Positions 10,501 through 19,566 of a stretch of 47,500 bases of DNA are shown in pieces (the first letter of the stretch is position 1; the number at the start of each line of letters is the position of its first letter). The position numbers were made by a program, and so were the translations under genes. Source of the DNA: Mesostigma viride (lineage: Eukaryota; Streptophyta; Mesostigmatophyceae; Mesostigmatales; Mesostigmataceae); NCBI GenBank assembly GCA_009746045.1, contig RPFO01000104.1, positions 6,537,501 through 6,585,000 on the forward strand, written 5' to 3'. The notes under the pieces were generated by a model. That model saw nothing but the letters and a program-made list of their open reading frames with translations. It was not told the DNA's origin and did not search any database.

Positions 10501-11139
10501 AGCATCTGTGGTCCGTCTTTGATGGTCCATAGCAGAATGCCTGATGAGGTGCTTGAGGATGAGAAGCCTCGAGTCATAGCCCGGTTGGTGGAGAGTACCC
10601 CTGATCTGATTTTGTCTGGGATTGACTTTACCCAGCCTATCACCTTGGAGATCTTTGTTGACAGTTCCATGGATGCTCGCCAGGTTACCAAGGTCAGGGG
10701 GAGATCTGCTGCTCTGTTTGCTTTTTATCAGAGCAGGGCAAGTTTGTTCAGCTGGTACAGCAGACTGCAGAAGAGGGTCTGTATCAGTTCAGATGTGGCA
10801 GAATGCAGGGCCATATGCGAGGGGATCCAGTCCAGCCTGTACATAAAGGAGTTAATGCTGGAGCTGGCTTCAGTTACCCCTTGGACCTTGCAGATGGAGA
10901 CGTTGTTGCTAACAGACAGCATGGGTATGGTCCAGTTTGTTCACAAGCAGCTGGCCAGGAGCCGGGACCTGGATTATTTGTTGCTGAAGGAGTTGGCCAG
11001 TTTGGTTGACTTGAAGCATATCCCTGGCGAGGAGAACCCTGCTGATGCATTGACAAAGCTGCCACACAAGGCCCCAGCCCAGTACAATGTACTGAGGAAG
11101 CTCATGAATGCTGACTGTCAAGTCGGTCTATCTGTCTAA
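7549..11139 (+). CDS. pol: Copia-1 Pol: integrase, retropepsin-like, reverse transcriptase, RNase H
   Basis: One open frame follows the gag TGA in the same frame, with no ATG at the junction. Numbering from 7582: the integrase zinc region has H130, H135 and C162/C164. The core acids are D189, D242 and E272 (GVVERAIQEIK), with 29 residues between the last two. An SH3-like segment (PSFPGKRGSW, VHRLSWSKIRPRG) follows. A retropepsin-like segment comes after integrase, with DTNA at 522-525 and ILG at 585-587. RT has the copia-type LLDFKRAFL (D787), and HGDD at 881-884 where YVDD is usual. RNase H acids are D1027, E1074, D1112 and D1155 (DALTKL). Protease normally precedes integrase in copia, so the order is unusual. 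The frame is intact, and pol may need stop readthrough. Confidence 0.9.
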   Translation, partial: YEPAHIPEPWRVPPGVCNEAASDSSEGQPHALVKEPIGHDGASLVTTESMPAVAAVVTRQRARHGGAEPEVGPGDVDPGGSQKHSDRAGLAQDGQDEDRAGDSLTGTTLVPPVHKGSVHTLSANNDNKRFSLLYDIASRLHTMFGHAAQSLQVARRLGGSELYSICQQVAQACKCRLVARKPKQSHARTPILQPGHVQVDIQRIRGLKLLVAVDRYTKYKTLEILPDMEKPTLIAALKLTRSRYPGLELLQCDIQFECCENLPEFPELLITPRESHGQQGVVERAIQEIKTVLLVERIPRTSSAIVTSAWLRSVEDRLNLRTPMFFGDIAINPLMLHTRMLPADAEQAWKEKLEAKFLKLRQKDKGWSVLEPNVGQQVVVWKEPSFPGKRGSWHDGVVTRVEAAGHKCWVAIDGSQAVHRLSWSKIRPRGGNQGDLFQVPAGVQGGGDVELPDQGATAVSSPQGDPGPAPGVPSHTVVGQAGGQAAPPERPDTRPRGVRLSDIVQALQRAKKEPKVSKLVQLDEPEVAAMEIDTNAQVSVMGPQHTGELLVGEPSCPWVSDFSGRTHLRVLGEVTAPVMGVDVTFLVLEDYDGPVILGQNFLGNPGISIRATALRRDGWGMIPLENFRTTFPVRCRAKPVKGVKWDEGEVPPAASLVIPAVLHPSSIGITHRSLAAHSPLTYDQLVQEMSSPTLFEAWKLAFSKALEEWLQFECAAPTDRRPPASRKLALRFVLKRKVVDEVSVPHVRPVLNEYHGTGSLPGEELYTPGMLHDTWRILLCLYVGLLNRGAAMSSVLLDFKRAFLKSDPEVARRVWKQDEPYCVEVPAIWKLELHQQFLVILKGLEGLRSSPIIWRLTLQEALISECGLRVSSVDPCLLLAQWEGLPVYASLHGDDLHLLAPTTWLKKFIPVISGKFSLGKELWQEPNKPVVFCGMQATLFRRDGEWSIRLQAGGDYKQTIVKALPEKITQAAGPELRGMWAWFASICGPSLMVHSRMPDEVLEDEKPRVIARLVESTPDLILSGIDFTQPITLEIFVDSSMDARQVTKVRGRSAALFAFYQSRASLFSWYSRLQKRVCISSDVAECRAICEGIQSSLYIKELMLELASVTPWTLQMETLLLTDSMGMVQFVHKQLARSRDLDYLLLKELASLVDLKHIPGEENPADALTKLPHKAPAQYNVLRKLMNADCQVGLSV

Positions 11140-11887
11140 AAGCTGAGAGCTGGGTGCTTAAGTCTCTGGATATCAGGCTGGGAGCTTGATTGTACATAAT
11201 CCTGAGCACACCTTGAGGGGTGAGACATGTCTCTGGTGTGGGAATGTCTGACATTGTCTCTGATGGAGAGATGTCTATCTGGGGTTTTCATCTCAGTCTG
11301 AGGTTTCCCCAGATCTGTGGTTTGTGGGCGGGGTTCGATTCCCTGGTGCCGTCTTAAGGCGGAGTTTCACGGACTGGCTGACCCATCCACCATGCTGGTG
11401 AGGTGGCGACAGGTCCCCTGATTTTCCACGGTTGGAACGAGTATAGGAGCTTGTGTTTTGCATGTGCTTCGCGTAGATGTTGTGTCTGGTTCGATAAGGG
11501 GCAGCAGACCGGCGCCGACTCCCGTCTGGGGGTCAGCAATGTTTTCTGATGAGCTGTTGTGGGTGATCTGTGGGGTTTCGCCTAAGGTCCTGAAGGTTGT
11601 ACATACTTCTCAAGTTCTTAACTGAACACCTATGGGCTGCCACAGTTGGCCAACCTCTTGTACATGGGTAACACAACGAGCCTCCCGTGAAGGGATAGGG
11701 ACTCATTGTAATTTGTTTGTGCTCCTGAGCCAGTATGGGTGCTATGTACATATAATAAGGAATCCAAGCTGACTGTCATGCCCAGCGGGTTGTGACTTGT
11801 AGTCTGGGGAGGATATCCAGTACCCATTGTGTGTGTTTGTATGTAGACTTGTGTGAGCTGCTACAGCTCAAGAAAAGAAAGGATTGG
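11140..11887 (+). other. Copia-1 3' untranslated region with polypurine tract
   Basis: This is 748 bp between the pol stop and the 3' LTR. No open frame of note is present. The last bases (about 11869-11887, AAGAAAAGAAAGGATTGG) form the polypurine tract directly before the LTR. Confidence 0.7.
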
Positions 11888-12582
11888 AGTTAACGCCAAG
11901 CGCATTGGCGTGATCCTGATTCGGCATATCTCTGCGATTCCAGCGGCACCGGAACGAGTTCATTCCGACAAGTATCAAGAAAGTTATGGCGTTCCGACTT
12001 CCCGGTCGCGCGCGAGCGCGAGCCGGCTGTTCTTCTAAGTCGGACGTGAATATTTGCCGACGACATATGGGGTCGACAGTAATTCCTGGGCTGACAGGAA
12101 TTAGGTGCTGTACCTACGACGGTATTGGATTAATACGTCGTACGCAGGAAATAGGAACCTTAACCTGTGGTCTGTTGGTACCGCAGGCTTAGTCCTGGAC
12201 TTCTAGGTGCAGATGCAATAGTCACTGTGGACTGTGCTCTGTGGTCACTGTGCCTGTATGGCAGACCTACTGTATAGGAGTCGGGCACTGTACAGGTAGT
12301 GAATACTGTACCGGGGGTGTTATTACTGAGCAGGCCTGCTAGGCTGCTCAGGACTAGCAAGCACAGTGCACAAGTATATAAACAATAGGCCAGTGCCAAA
12401 TGGGCATCTCTTGCGAGCCCGCCTCACGTGTTGTGCCTTGACTTGGCAAGCGCGTGTACAAGCTTCACGTGTGTGAGCGCTGTAAACATTATCCGATTTA
12501 ACAAAGCTCCGTTTCCAACCATATCACACATTGCTGCATTGCAACCATATCCTTCACATTGCATGTGCTAAGAACGTTAACT
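11888..12582 (+). repeat. 3' LTR of copia-1
   Basis: Near-identical to the 5' LTR, with the same AGTTAACG/CGTTAACT ends and a TATATAAA at 12375. It is followed by the target duplication CATAC and then the interrupted A sequence. Confidence 0.92.
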
Positions 12583-12587
12583 CATAC

Positions 12588-12929
12588 AGCCTCTAAAACT
12601 TATCACCATCACCCTGTGGCAGGTCAACTGACTGAGGGAAGCATCTAAGAAGGGTGTTTTAGAAAGGGGCCAGGCCAGGGTCAAGAAAGAGCATGAATAA
12701 TGCAAAAAGAATGTGCTACACAAGCTAGAACGTATATATATAAACGTCAAAAATCGATAGGAAAACGATGATTAAGCTTTACCAGGCATGGATGGCGTTA
12801 CCGGCCTTGGCCCAGGCGGTGGCCGCAAAATGGCGCATTTCGGCACACCAAAGTTGTGCAGCATGGTCGCTGGATTCGGCGATTTCTGGCCACCCTTGCA
12901 CGTTTACGACGACCATGTATCATAAAAAG
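12588..12929. other. Middle part of element A between copia-1 and copia-2
   Basis: It is collinear with B from about 33947 to 34281. It has a TATATATATAAA stretch near 12732, but no coding sequence that I can support. Confidence 0.7.
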
Positions 12930-13411
12930 AGTTGGTTGGAGACCCATCTAGGGTCCACATGGGTCCTCAGAGATAGAGGATCTTGTACAGATTACTACAA
13001 TATACTTTATTGTAGTATTGGGCCAATGGCTGTACTTCACTAGTACTCGCCAATGGGATAACGCCACGAAGAATATGTGGGCGTCTCCCAGGCCTCCACG
13101 TCACCGGCTGGTCAAGGGCCGGTGTAGTACTGTCAATAGGACTGAGCCGACTATCGGCCTATTATGTATGCGCATCTGCCTTGGTACCTCCTAGAGGATT
13201 CTAGAAGTATCTAACACGCGGCATGCACTGAACTACACGGAATGCATGTCCACGTAGGATATTCAGCAAGACTGATGAAGGTGCCAAGCGCAATAGAATA
13301 TATGCGCAACGAAGACGAATTATGCAGCAACGACAATAACGTATGAGAACAATAAACACAACGTTCATTTCATGCTTTCTGATTTACATCGCATTCCATT
13401 TATTTGCAACT
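12930..13411 (+). repeat. 5' LTR of copia-2
   Basis: 482 bp, starting AGTTGGTTGG and ending TTTGCAACT. Gag begins only 13 bp downstream, so a primer-binding site would have to overlap the gag start codon. Confidence 0.93.
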
Positions 13412-13424
13412 TGTATTCATTGCA

Positions 13425-14666
13425 ATGTCTTCGGACGACAATCTTTCAGAGCAGAGGTCTGGCCCTGGTGAGCACGGACCGGCTCAATTTTCTGTCGACC
13501 CTGGCCCAGGCGAGCACAGGGATGACAATAAGAATATGTCCGACCAGCCCCGGGAGGAGGGCTGCGGGCAGGGAAGTACTAGTAGTGACAACCAGCGTGC
13601 GCGTGATAAAGTGCTTCGGCGGGAGACCTTGCTTCAAGAGGCGAAGCTGCTGTCGGCAATCAAGAAATGGGTTCCAGCCCCGCTGGTGCCTGGTGCTATT
13701 CAAGCAGACCGGGATCGCTTTGTAAGCTCTCTTGGGCCGTTTTTCCGCAGGCTCGCGGGCAACCGAGACATCATTCCGGACTGGCTGGAGTTTCTTCGTG
13801 GAACCCCGCTGGGAGACCGCGAGAAAAACCACCCAGAGTGGATTTCGCTGCTGGATAGAGCACAGCGTCTGCGGTGGTCGCCGTTCGAGTTTCTGCGCCG
13901 AGCGAGGGAGACTTTTCTTCGTTCTATCACTGCCAAAACCTGCGACGAGATCGAGGAATTTGTAGATGCAAAGCCGAAGCCCGGGCAGACCATCATCGAG
14001 CACCTCAACTCTTACTACGACATGCTGGAGAAGCAGGGGCTCCGGTGGCCTGACGAGGCGGTGAATCTCCGATGGATCCAAAACTGTGCTCTGTCCGAAT
14101 CCGAGAAGCGGAATTTGGTCGCCAACTGCCGCGGTTACCTGTGCGACACTCACCGATGCAGAGCTCACCTCAAGGAGCTCCTGACGAATCAAACCCGTGT
14201 TTCCAGAGAAGGAGGTGCCGCGGAGGTGCCTCGTGTCGCCATGGTGATGGAGCAGCAACGGGAAATCTTCTGCTACAACTGCGGGCAGCCCGGGCACACA
14301 CGCCGCGCATGTAAGGGTAAGGTTGTCGCTAATTCTGAGTCCTTCCCTCCCTGCACTTTCTGTAATAGGACTAACCATCTGGCTAAGGATTGCTACTTTC
14401 GCAAGTGCAAGTCTTGTGGCAATTCTGGACATGATGCGTCTGCCTGCAGGAGCAAGGCGGGCGCTGGACCCAAGGATACCCAGATGGAGGTCCTCAAGCT
14501 GCTGCAGCAGATCTCCCAAGCCGTCAAGAGCGGTGCCCTTCGTGGTGGCGACGCTTCTCAGCCGCGTGGTGGTGACGCTTCCCAGCCGCGTGGTGGTGAT
14601 GCTTCTCAGCCGCGGGGTGGCAATACCTCTCGTGGCCGCAAGAGGAAGCAGCAGCAGAAAAACTAG
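13425..14666 (+). CDS. gag: Copia-2 Gag with three CCHC zinc knuckles
   Basis: 413 residues from the ATG at 13425; codons just upstream run into the LTR. The N-terminal 60 residues are polar. The capsid-like part is helical (VSSLGPFFRRLAG, WLEFLRGTPLGD, FEFLRRARETFLRS, LNSYYDMLEKQGLRWPD). Three zinc knuckles follow: CYNCGQPGHTRRAC (283-296), CTFCNRTNHLAKDC (310-323) and CKSCGNSGHDASAC (328-341). The tail repeats RGGDASQP three times and ends in a basic cluster (RGRKRKQQQKN), suited to RNA binding or nuclear import. The stop is preceded by CAG-AAA-AAC, a likely -1 slip site into pol. Gag should form the particle that packages the element RNA. Confidence 0.92.
   Translation: MSSDDNLSEQRSGPGEHGPAQFSVDPGPGEHRDDNKNMSDQPREEGCGQGSTSSDNQRARDKVLRRETLLQEAKLLSAIKKWVPAPLVPGAIQADRDRFVSSLGPFFRRLAGNRDIIPDWLEFLRGTPLGDREKNHPEWISLLDRAQRLRWSPFEFLRRARETFLRSITAKTCDEIEEFVDAKPKPGQTIIEHLNSYYDMLEKQGLRWPDEAVNLRWIQNCALSESEKRNLVANCRGYLCDTHRCRAHLKELLTNQTRVSREGGAAEVPRVAMVMEQQREIFCYNCGQPGHTRRACKGKVVANSESFPPCTFCNRTNHLAKDCYFRKCKSCGNSGHDASACRSKAGAGPKDTQMEVLKLLQQISQAVKSGALRGGDASQPRGGDASQPRGGDASQPRGGNTSRGRKRKQQQKN
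14657..14666 (+). promoter_or_regulatory. Candidate -1 ribosomal frameshift site at the copia-2 gag stop
   Basis: G-AAA-AAC followed directly by TAG. A -1 slip puts the ribosome into the pol frame, which is open from here to the pol ATG at 14705 and beyond. The P-site shift would need a G-U pair, so it is weaker than the canonical A-AAA-AAC. H shows the same layout with G-GGA-AAC. Confidence 0.55.
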
Positions 14667-14704
14667 ATGATCCTCTCTGTTTATATAACCCCTACAGCGT
14701 CCTT

Positions 14705-17700
14705 ATGGATGCTGATGAGAGTGGACTCATGGCAGATGAGGCCTGCCAGGTGGTAGGGGCTCCAGCAGTAACCCCTACTGACCGTAAAGCTGCCCCAGTG
14801 AGCAGCAGTAAAAGTGCCCCTGTTTGTGGCATTCCTATCCATGCCTGGAATAAAAAGAGTACCCCAGAGGGAACTCTTCCTGTAAATAATACATGTGGAT
14901 CTGCTCCTGGTTGTAGACAGATGCCACATGGTGTTGCCCAGGTGAGCAACGTATCTGTGAACAATACATGTGGTGCAGCTCCTGTTTGTAGCCAAGCACC
15001 CATTGATATTGTTAACAGTCAAGCTCCTCAGAGCAATAATCCTTGTTATATTGATAATAAAAACTTGGACTCTTGCTCTGCCAGGAACGTGGATGCCCGT
15101 CCATGTCCTGAAGAGCCTGAGCCTAATGATTGTATTAATCTTAGGACTCTGGCTAAGAGTTTGCATGATGCCTGTGGCCATGGAAACAATGCCATTAGGC
15201 TTGTTCAAGCCATTAATAACAAGGCTCTCTGGCAGGCTTATCAAGATGTCAGAGAACATTGTGTGTGCCAATTGTGTGCTAACAAGCCTTCCAAACGTCA
15301 TGCAAAGCATCCTGCAGATGGTAGGGGTAATCTACAAGCTGATATCCTCTACTTCACCAATTACAGGCAATTGCCTTACTTGGTGGCTGTGGATGAATGG
15401 TCAGGCTACATTGGAATTGAACCTATGGCAGCAGGGGATGAGAATACTCTCCATGCCGCAGTTCTTGTTATTCTGCAGAAGTTTGCAGTTATTCATAAGC
15501 TGCAGATGGACTTGCAGTTTAACTGCCTGACCAAATACTCTGATCTGCCTTTCCTAAGGATTGTGGGTCGTGAAGATCACCAAGCCCAAGGCAAGGTTGA
15601 CAGATATATACAGGAGCTTAAGAAGTTGGTAATATCCGGGGACTATCCTGAGATGTTTAAACCAACTTTTGCTGTCAGGTGTTTGGGTGCTGCAAAAGTG
15701 GAAAACACCATGAACAACCGTTTTCATACTATCAAGGTGCGTGGTGTTCCACGGCTGGTCTCACCTCGTGGACTAGCAGGTGGCCTCTACCCTGATGACA
15801 TCATGCAGGCATGGAGTAAGCAGAGGTGGGCACAGTATGCTCATCTCTGTGAAAAGGATAAACAGAGAGGAGAATCATTAAAATTTGAGGTGGGAGACCA
15901 GGTGATCTTCCACAAAGAAAATGCTCCTGGTAAACGTGGTTATTGGCAGGGTCCAGGGACCATAACCTCAGTTGACCTGGAGATGAAAACTGCTGATGTG
16001 GTCTGGAATGGGACCACTTATCATCTGGCTTGGAATAGATTGAAGAGAGATCCAATGAACGTTCAAGAAAATCCCCTGGAAATTATGGCCCCTGAAGAGG
16101 CACTTGGATCTCCCAATCTTTCCTGTCCACCTTTGGCCAGTGAACAGGCTGGACTCCAACTACCAGAAAGGGCGGCCTCCCATCAACTGGAGCCTACTAC
16201 TCAGCAAGCTCAGCCTAAGACATTGACTGGGATATCACAGGATGATATGGATGAAGCTGACTTGTTGGATAATAGGGTGTCTGATCAGCACCGGAAGCTC
16301 CGGCCGTTGGAACATGGGCTTGAGACCCCTGGGCAGGTGGATAACATATTTCAGTCTGAACAGCCAAAGCTTGGATCCAATTACCCTGGTAATAAGCCAT
16401 TGCCCTTGGAGACTGATGGGATTCCAGCCCAAGGAAGACAAGCTGAGGAGGGGTTGTCCAGGTTGAACACTCAGCTCGGCAAGAGAGGCAATCCTCAAGA
16501 GCTTCGGGATATTGTAAAGAAGCTCAAGCCCTCACTAAAGATTGCCAAAATAACTTCTCTTCTAGAGAAGGGCATGGACCTTGATGGCTTTGATGTGGAT
16601 ACCAAAGCAGAGGTCTCTGTCACCTCGCCCTTTAATGCTTTGCTGGATAAGTATTCCCTTGAACCCAGTCCATGGACTATTGTCCAAGACTTTGCGGGTA
16701 ACACTGATCATCAAGTTCTTGGGAATATCACTATCCCATTCTTGGGTGAGTCTTTGACACTTTGTGTTGTTGATGGCTATAAGGGACCCACTCTCATTGG
16801 CCAGCCATTCTTGGTGACTCCCGGTGTTACCATTGTTGATGGCCCCAATAACACAAAGAGTCTCCTAAAAACCCATTGTGACCCAATTCCTCTGGAATCA
16901 TTCAGATGTCTCTTGCCTCTTGAAATGTTCCAGAAGGCAAATTGGAAGACCGCCTGTGTCGGTTCAATAAAAGGAGCAGAATGGGGAAGGGATATACCCC
17001 CAGCTTCTGAGCTGGTAGAACCCGCCCAGCTCAGTGTGACTTCTCTTGGTCTCACAAAAAGGTCATTTGCTGCTCATAGCCCCATGTCCTTTGATGATGT
17101 AGACCTGGATTGTCACACTTTCGCTGGCCTTGAGGCCTGGCGAGTAGCATTGGCGCGTGCGCTCCAGGAGTGGCAAACGCTGGATGTTTTTGAAGGCATT
17201 TCAGAACCTCCACCCAATGCTCAAATGCTTCAGTTGCGTTTTGTATGCAAGATGAAGAGCAAGCTTGGTGAGCCTCCCATACCAAACGCACGTCCAGTCG
17301 TGACCCAGTTCCATGGTACTACAGACTTTGATAAGGAGGAGCTGTACACTCCTGGCCTGTCACATCCTGTTCTCAGGCTTATTCTTAGTCTGTACCTTGG
17401 TGCTTTGGACTATGGCTTGGATTATGGAGCAGAAATTGATGACTTCACCAGGGCCTTTTTGCATGGTGATCCTCAGGTGGCCAGAGCCACTTGGCAAGCT
17501 CAAAGACCCTGTTGTGTTAAGACCCCAGCATGCTGGATAGCTGAAGTAGGTCATCCCTACATGCAGCCTAAAGTGGGCTGGGAAGGACTGGTCAGCAGTC
17601 CAGTCATCTGGTATGAAACCATTGCTCCTGCCATCCAGGAGAGATGTCAGATGCAACAATCTCATCTTGCTTATTGTCTCTTTGTGGGGCAATCCAAAGG

Positions 17701-18634
17701 ACAACCCACCTGGGCTACCTTACATGGAGATGATATGCAACGCATTGGTCCCAAGGGATGGTTGAATGAGACCTATAAAAGGCTCAATGACAAGTCCCCT
17801 ATTGGTACCAGAGCATGGTTTAGTAAAAACAGCCAGGTACCTTACTGTGGCATTGGCTGTACCCTTTTCCAGGATGACAAAGGATGGCATCTTAAGCTGC
17901 AATCGGCGAAGGGGTATAAAGAAAAAGTAATAACTCAGTTGCCCAAGAGAGTAACTGAGGAGAATGCCCCTACGGTTAAAGGTCAACTGGGTTGGCTGGC
18001 TGCCACAACTAACCCTGACCTGGCAGTACAGAGTAGGATGCCAGACTCTGTTGTTGTAGGAGAAGGAAGGAGGCGCCTGGAGAGCTGCCTCAATGAATCT
18101 CCTGACTTGGTGTTGTCCGGTGTAGACTGGCATGGGCGCATCATCATAGACGCCTACACAGATGCTAGCCAAGAGTCTAGATCTGCCAACAAGATTGGTG
18201 CCAGAGCCGGATGCCTGATCACCATCAGGAATGAAGGCAAACAGCCCTCGTTGGTATACTGGTCCAGTAACCTTCAGAGGAGGCGGTTTGCTGGCATTGA
18301 CACCGCTGAGTGCAGGGCATACGCCATGTGCATTCGCGATGCCATATACATAAGAGAGCTACTCTTATGGTGTCTGAGTCAGATAAGACCTCAACCCGTG
18401 ATTGATGTCAGGGTTTATTGTGATAATAAGCCCGTGGTCTCTTTTATCAAGAATGAGAGGGCCACTACTACTGACTTGGACTACCTTGTGGCAAAGGAGT
18501 TGTCCAGCCACTGTATAACCATACATCTGCCAGGACACTCAAATCCTGCTGATGCTATGACCAAGCTTCCACGACTGGCCCTTAATGGGTACCAGTTGCT
18601 GCGGTCCATGATGGCTGGGAAACCCTTGTCATGA
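14705..18634 (+). CDS. pol: Copia-2 Pol: integrase, retropepsin-like, reverse transcriptase, RNase H
   Basis: 1309 residues, intact. Residues 1-150 form a Cys/Asn-rich linker with two NNTCG(S/A)AP repeats and no protease motif. The integrase zinc region is SLHDACGH...HCVCQLC. Core acids are D213 and D269, then D299 (KVDRYIQELKK) where Glu is expected. The integrase tail has GKRGYWQGPG. The retropepsin-like segment follows integrase, with DTKA at 632-635 and LIG at 697-699. RT shows LRFVCKMK, DDFTRAFLHGDP and HGDD at 1007-1010. RNase H has D1153, E1202 (DTAECRAYAM) and D1240, ending at DAMTKL. The Glu-to-Asp change is odd in so young a copy. Pol probably acts in the Gag particle and then in the nucleus for integration. 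Confidence 0.93.
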   Translation: MDADESGLMADEACQVVGAPAVTPTDRKAAPVSSSKSAPVCGIPIHAWNKKSTPEGTLPVNNTCGSAPGCRQMPHGVAQVSNVSVNNTCGAAPVCSQAPIDIVNSQAPQSNNPCYIDNKNLDSCSARNVDARPCPEEPEPNDCINLRTLAKSLHDACGHGNNAIRLVQAINNKALWQAYQDVREHCVCQLCANKPSKRHAKHPADGRGNLQADILYFTNYRQLPYLVAVDEWSGYIGIEPMAAGDENTLHAAVLVILQKFAVIHKLQMDLQFNCLTKYSDLPFLRIVGREDHQAQGKVDRYIQELKKLVISGDYPEMFKPTFAVRCLGAAKVENTMNNRFHTIKVRGVPRLVSPRGLAGGLYPDDIMQAWSKQRWAQYAHLCEKDKQRGESLKFEVGDQVIFHKENAPGKRGYWQGPGTITSVDLEMKTADVVWNGTTYHLAWNRLKRDPMNVQENPLEIMAPEEALGSPNLSCPPLASEQAGLQLPERAASHQLEPTTQQAQPKTLTGISQDDMDEADLLDNRVSDQHRKLRPLEHGLETPGQVDNIFQSEQPKLGSNYPGNKPLPLETDGIPAQGRQAEEGLSRLNTQLGKRGNPQELRDIVKKLKPSLKIAKITSLLEKGMDLDGFDVDTKAEVSVTSPFNALLDKYSLEPSPWTIVQDFAGNTDHQVLGNITIPFLGESLTLCVVDGYKGPTLIGQPFLVTPGVTIVDGPNNTKSLLKTHCDPIPLESFRCLLPLEMFQKANWKTACVGSIKGAEWGRDIPPASELVEPAQLSVTSLGLTKRSFAAHSPMSFDDVDLDCHTFAGLEAWRVALARALQEWQTLDVFEGISEPPPNAQMLQLRFVCKMKSKLGEPPIPNARPVVTQFHGTTDFDKEELYTPGLSHPVLRLILSLYLGALDYGLDYGAEIDDFTRAFLHGDPQVARATWQAQRPCCVKTPACWIAEVGHPYMQPKVGWEGLVSSPVIWYETIAPAIQERCQMQQSHLAYCLFVGQSKGQPTWATLHGDDMQRIGPKGWLNETYKRLNDKSPIGTRAWFSKNSQVPYCGIGCTLFQDDKGWHLKLQSAKGYKEKVITQLPKRVTEENAPTVKGQLGWLAATTNPDLAVQSRMPDSVVVGEGRRRLESCLNESPDLVLSGVDWHGRIIIDAYTDASQESRSANKIGARAGCLITIRNEGKQPSLVYWSSNLQRRRFAGIDTAECRAYAMCIRDAIYIRELLLWCLSQIRPQPVIDVRVYCDNKPVVSFIKNERATTTDLDYLVAKELSSHCITIHLPGHSNPADAMTKLPRLALNGYQLLRSMMAGKPLS

Positions 18635-18902
18635 GGAGTAATCTGGGAGCCTGAGCCTAATGCTCCTCCTGTAGGTTTTTATCCCCCTGGAGGTTTTGTC
18701 CTCTCTGGAGAAGAGGTTTTCCTTCAGATTTGGGTTTTCCCTACAGCAGGTTACACCAACCATGCAATGATGAGATGCAAACTCCATAAGACCCAAGTGA
18801 GTCCCCATTGCCCACATATGTGAAAGTGAACTGGCCAGGTGCGGCCGAACATCAATGAATACATCTAAGCCTTATCACTTTCACAAGGGAAAGAATGGCT
18901 GG
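18635..18902 (+). other. Copia-2 3' untranslated region and polypurine tract
   Basis: A short non-coding stretch. The last bases, AAGGGAAAGAATGGCTGG (18885-18902), are purine-rich and abut the 3' LTR. Confidence 0.7.
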
Positions 18903-19384
18903 AGTTGGTTGGAGACCCATCTAGGGTCCACATGGGTCCTCAGAGATAGAGGATCTTGTACAGATTACTACAATATACTTTATTGTAGTATTGGGCCAAT
19001 GGCTGTACTTCACTAGTACTCGCCAATGGGATAACGCCACGAAGAATATGTGGGCGTCTCCCAGGCCTCCACGTCACCGGCTGGTCAAGGGCCGGTGTAG
19101 TACTGTCAATAGGACTGAGCCGACTATCGGCCTATTATGTATGCGCATCTGCCTTGGTACCTCCTAGAGGATTCTAGAAGTATCTAACACGCGGCATGCA
19201 CTGAACTACACGGAATGCATGTCCACGTAGGATATTCAGCAAGACTGATGAAGGTGCCAAGCGCAATAGAATATATGCGCAACGAAGACGAATTATGCAG
19301 CAACGACAATAACGTATGAGAACAATAAACACAACGTTCATTTCATGCTTTCTGATTTACATCGCATTCCATTTATTTGCAACT
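18903..19384 (+). repeat. 3' LTR of copia-2
   Basis: 482 bp; I find no difference from the 5' LTR. It is followed by the target duplication AAAAG and the next A segment (19390-19566). Confidence 0.93.
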
Positions 19385-19566
19385 AAAAGTACAAAGAAAC
19401 CAACAATATATCCTTTAAAATACGCCGGAAAGGTATTGCTGTCAACGTTTCTATCGTCCGGCCTGATCGCAGTTTTTTCCAGCAAGAACGCTGCCGACAC
19501 CTATCAAATGGGATTCCCGCGAACCAAAAATTGGCCTGTATCATCTTTAGGACGTATAAAATCAAT

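Larger units (their letters stand above)
4557..12582 (+). mobile_element. Copia-1: full-length copia-like LTR retrotransposon (8.0 kb)
   Basis: Two LTRs of about 694 bp (4557-5250 and 11888-12582) enclose a leader ORF, gag and pol. The 5-bp duplication CATAC (4552-4556, 12583-12587) flanks the element. The unoccupied site is visible in B near 33945, where the same sequence runs through with one CATAC. I count four differences between the LTRs, so the insertion is fairly young but older than copia-2. The LTR ends are AGTTAACG and CGTTAACT, not TG and CA. Gag carries frame breaks, so this copy is probably defective for gag. Confidence 0.93.
12930..19384 (+). mobile_element. Copia-2: intact, very young copia-like LTR retrotransposon (6.45 kb)
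   Basis: It has two 482-bp LTRs that appear identical by eye, an intact gag and an intact pol. The target duplication is AAAAG (12925-12929, 19385-19389). The empty site is seen in B near 34276. The LTR ends are AGTTG and CAACT, again not TG/CA. No disabling change is visible in either ORF, so this copy may be mobile or very recently mobile. It is a different family from copia-1 (the LTRs are unrelated) but shares the domain order. Confidence 0.94.

Noticed and set aside
13404-13424. Extended copia-2 gag start at 13404
   Set aside because: This is a TTG codon partly inside the LTR; the first ATG is at 13425.
13446-14519. 357-codon ORF antisense to copia-2 gag
   Set aside because: A shadow of gag; no motif, and gag on the plus strand has three zinc knuckles.
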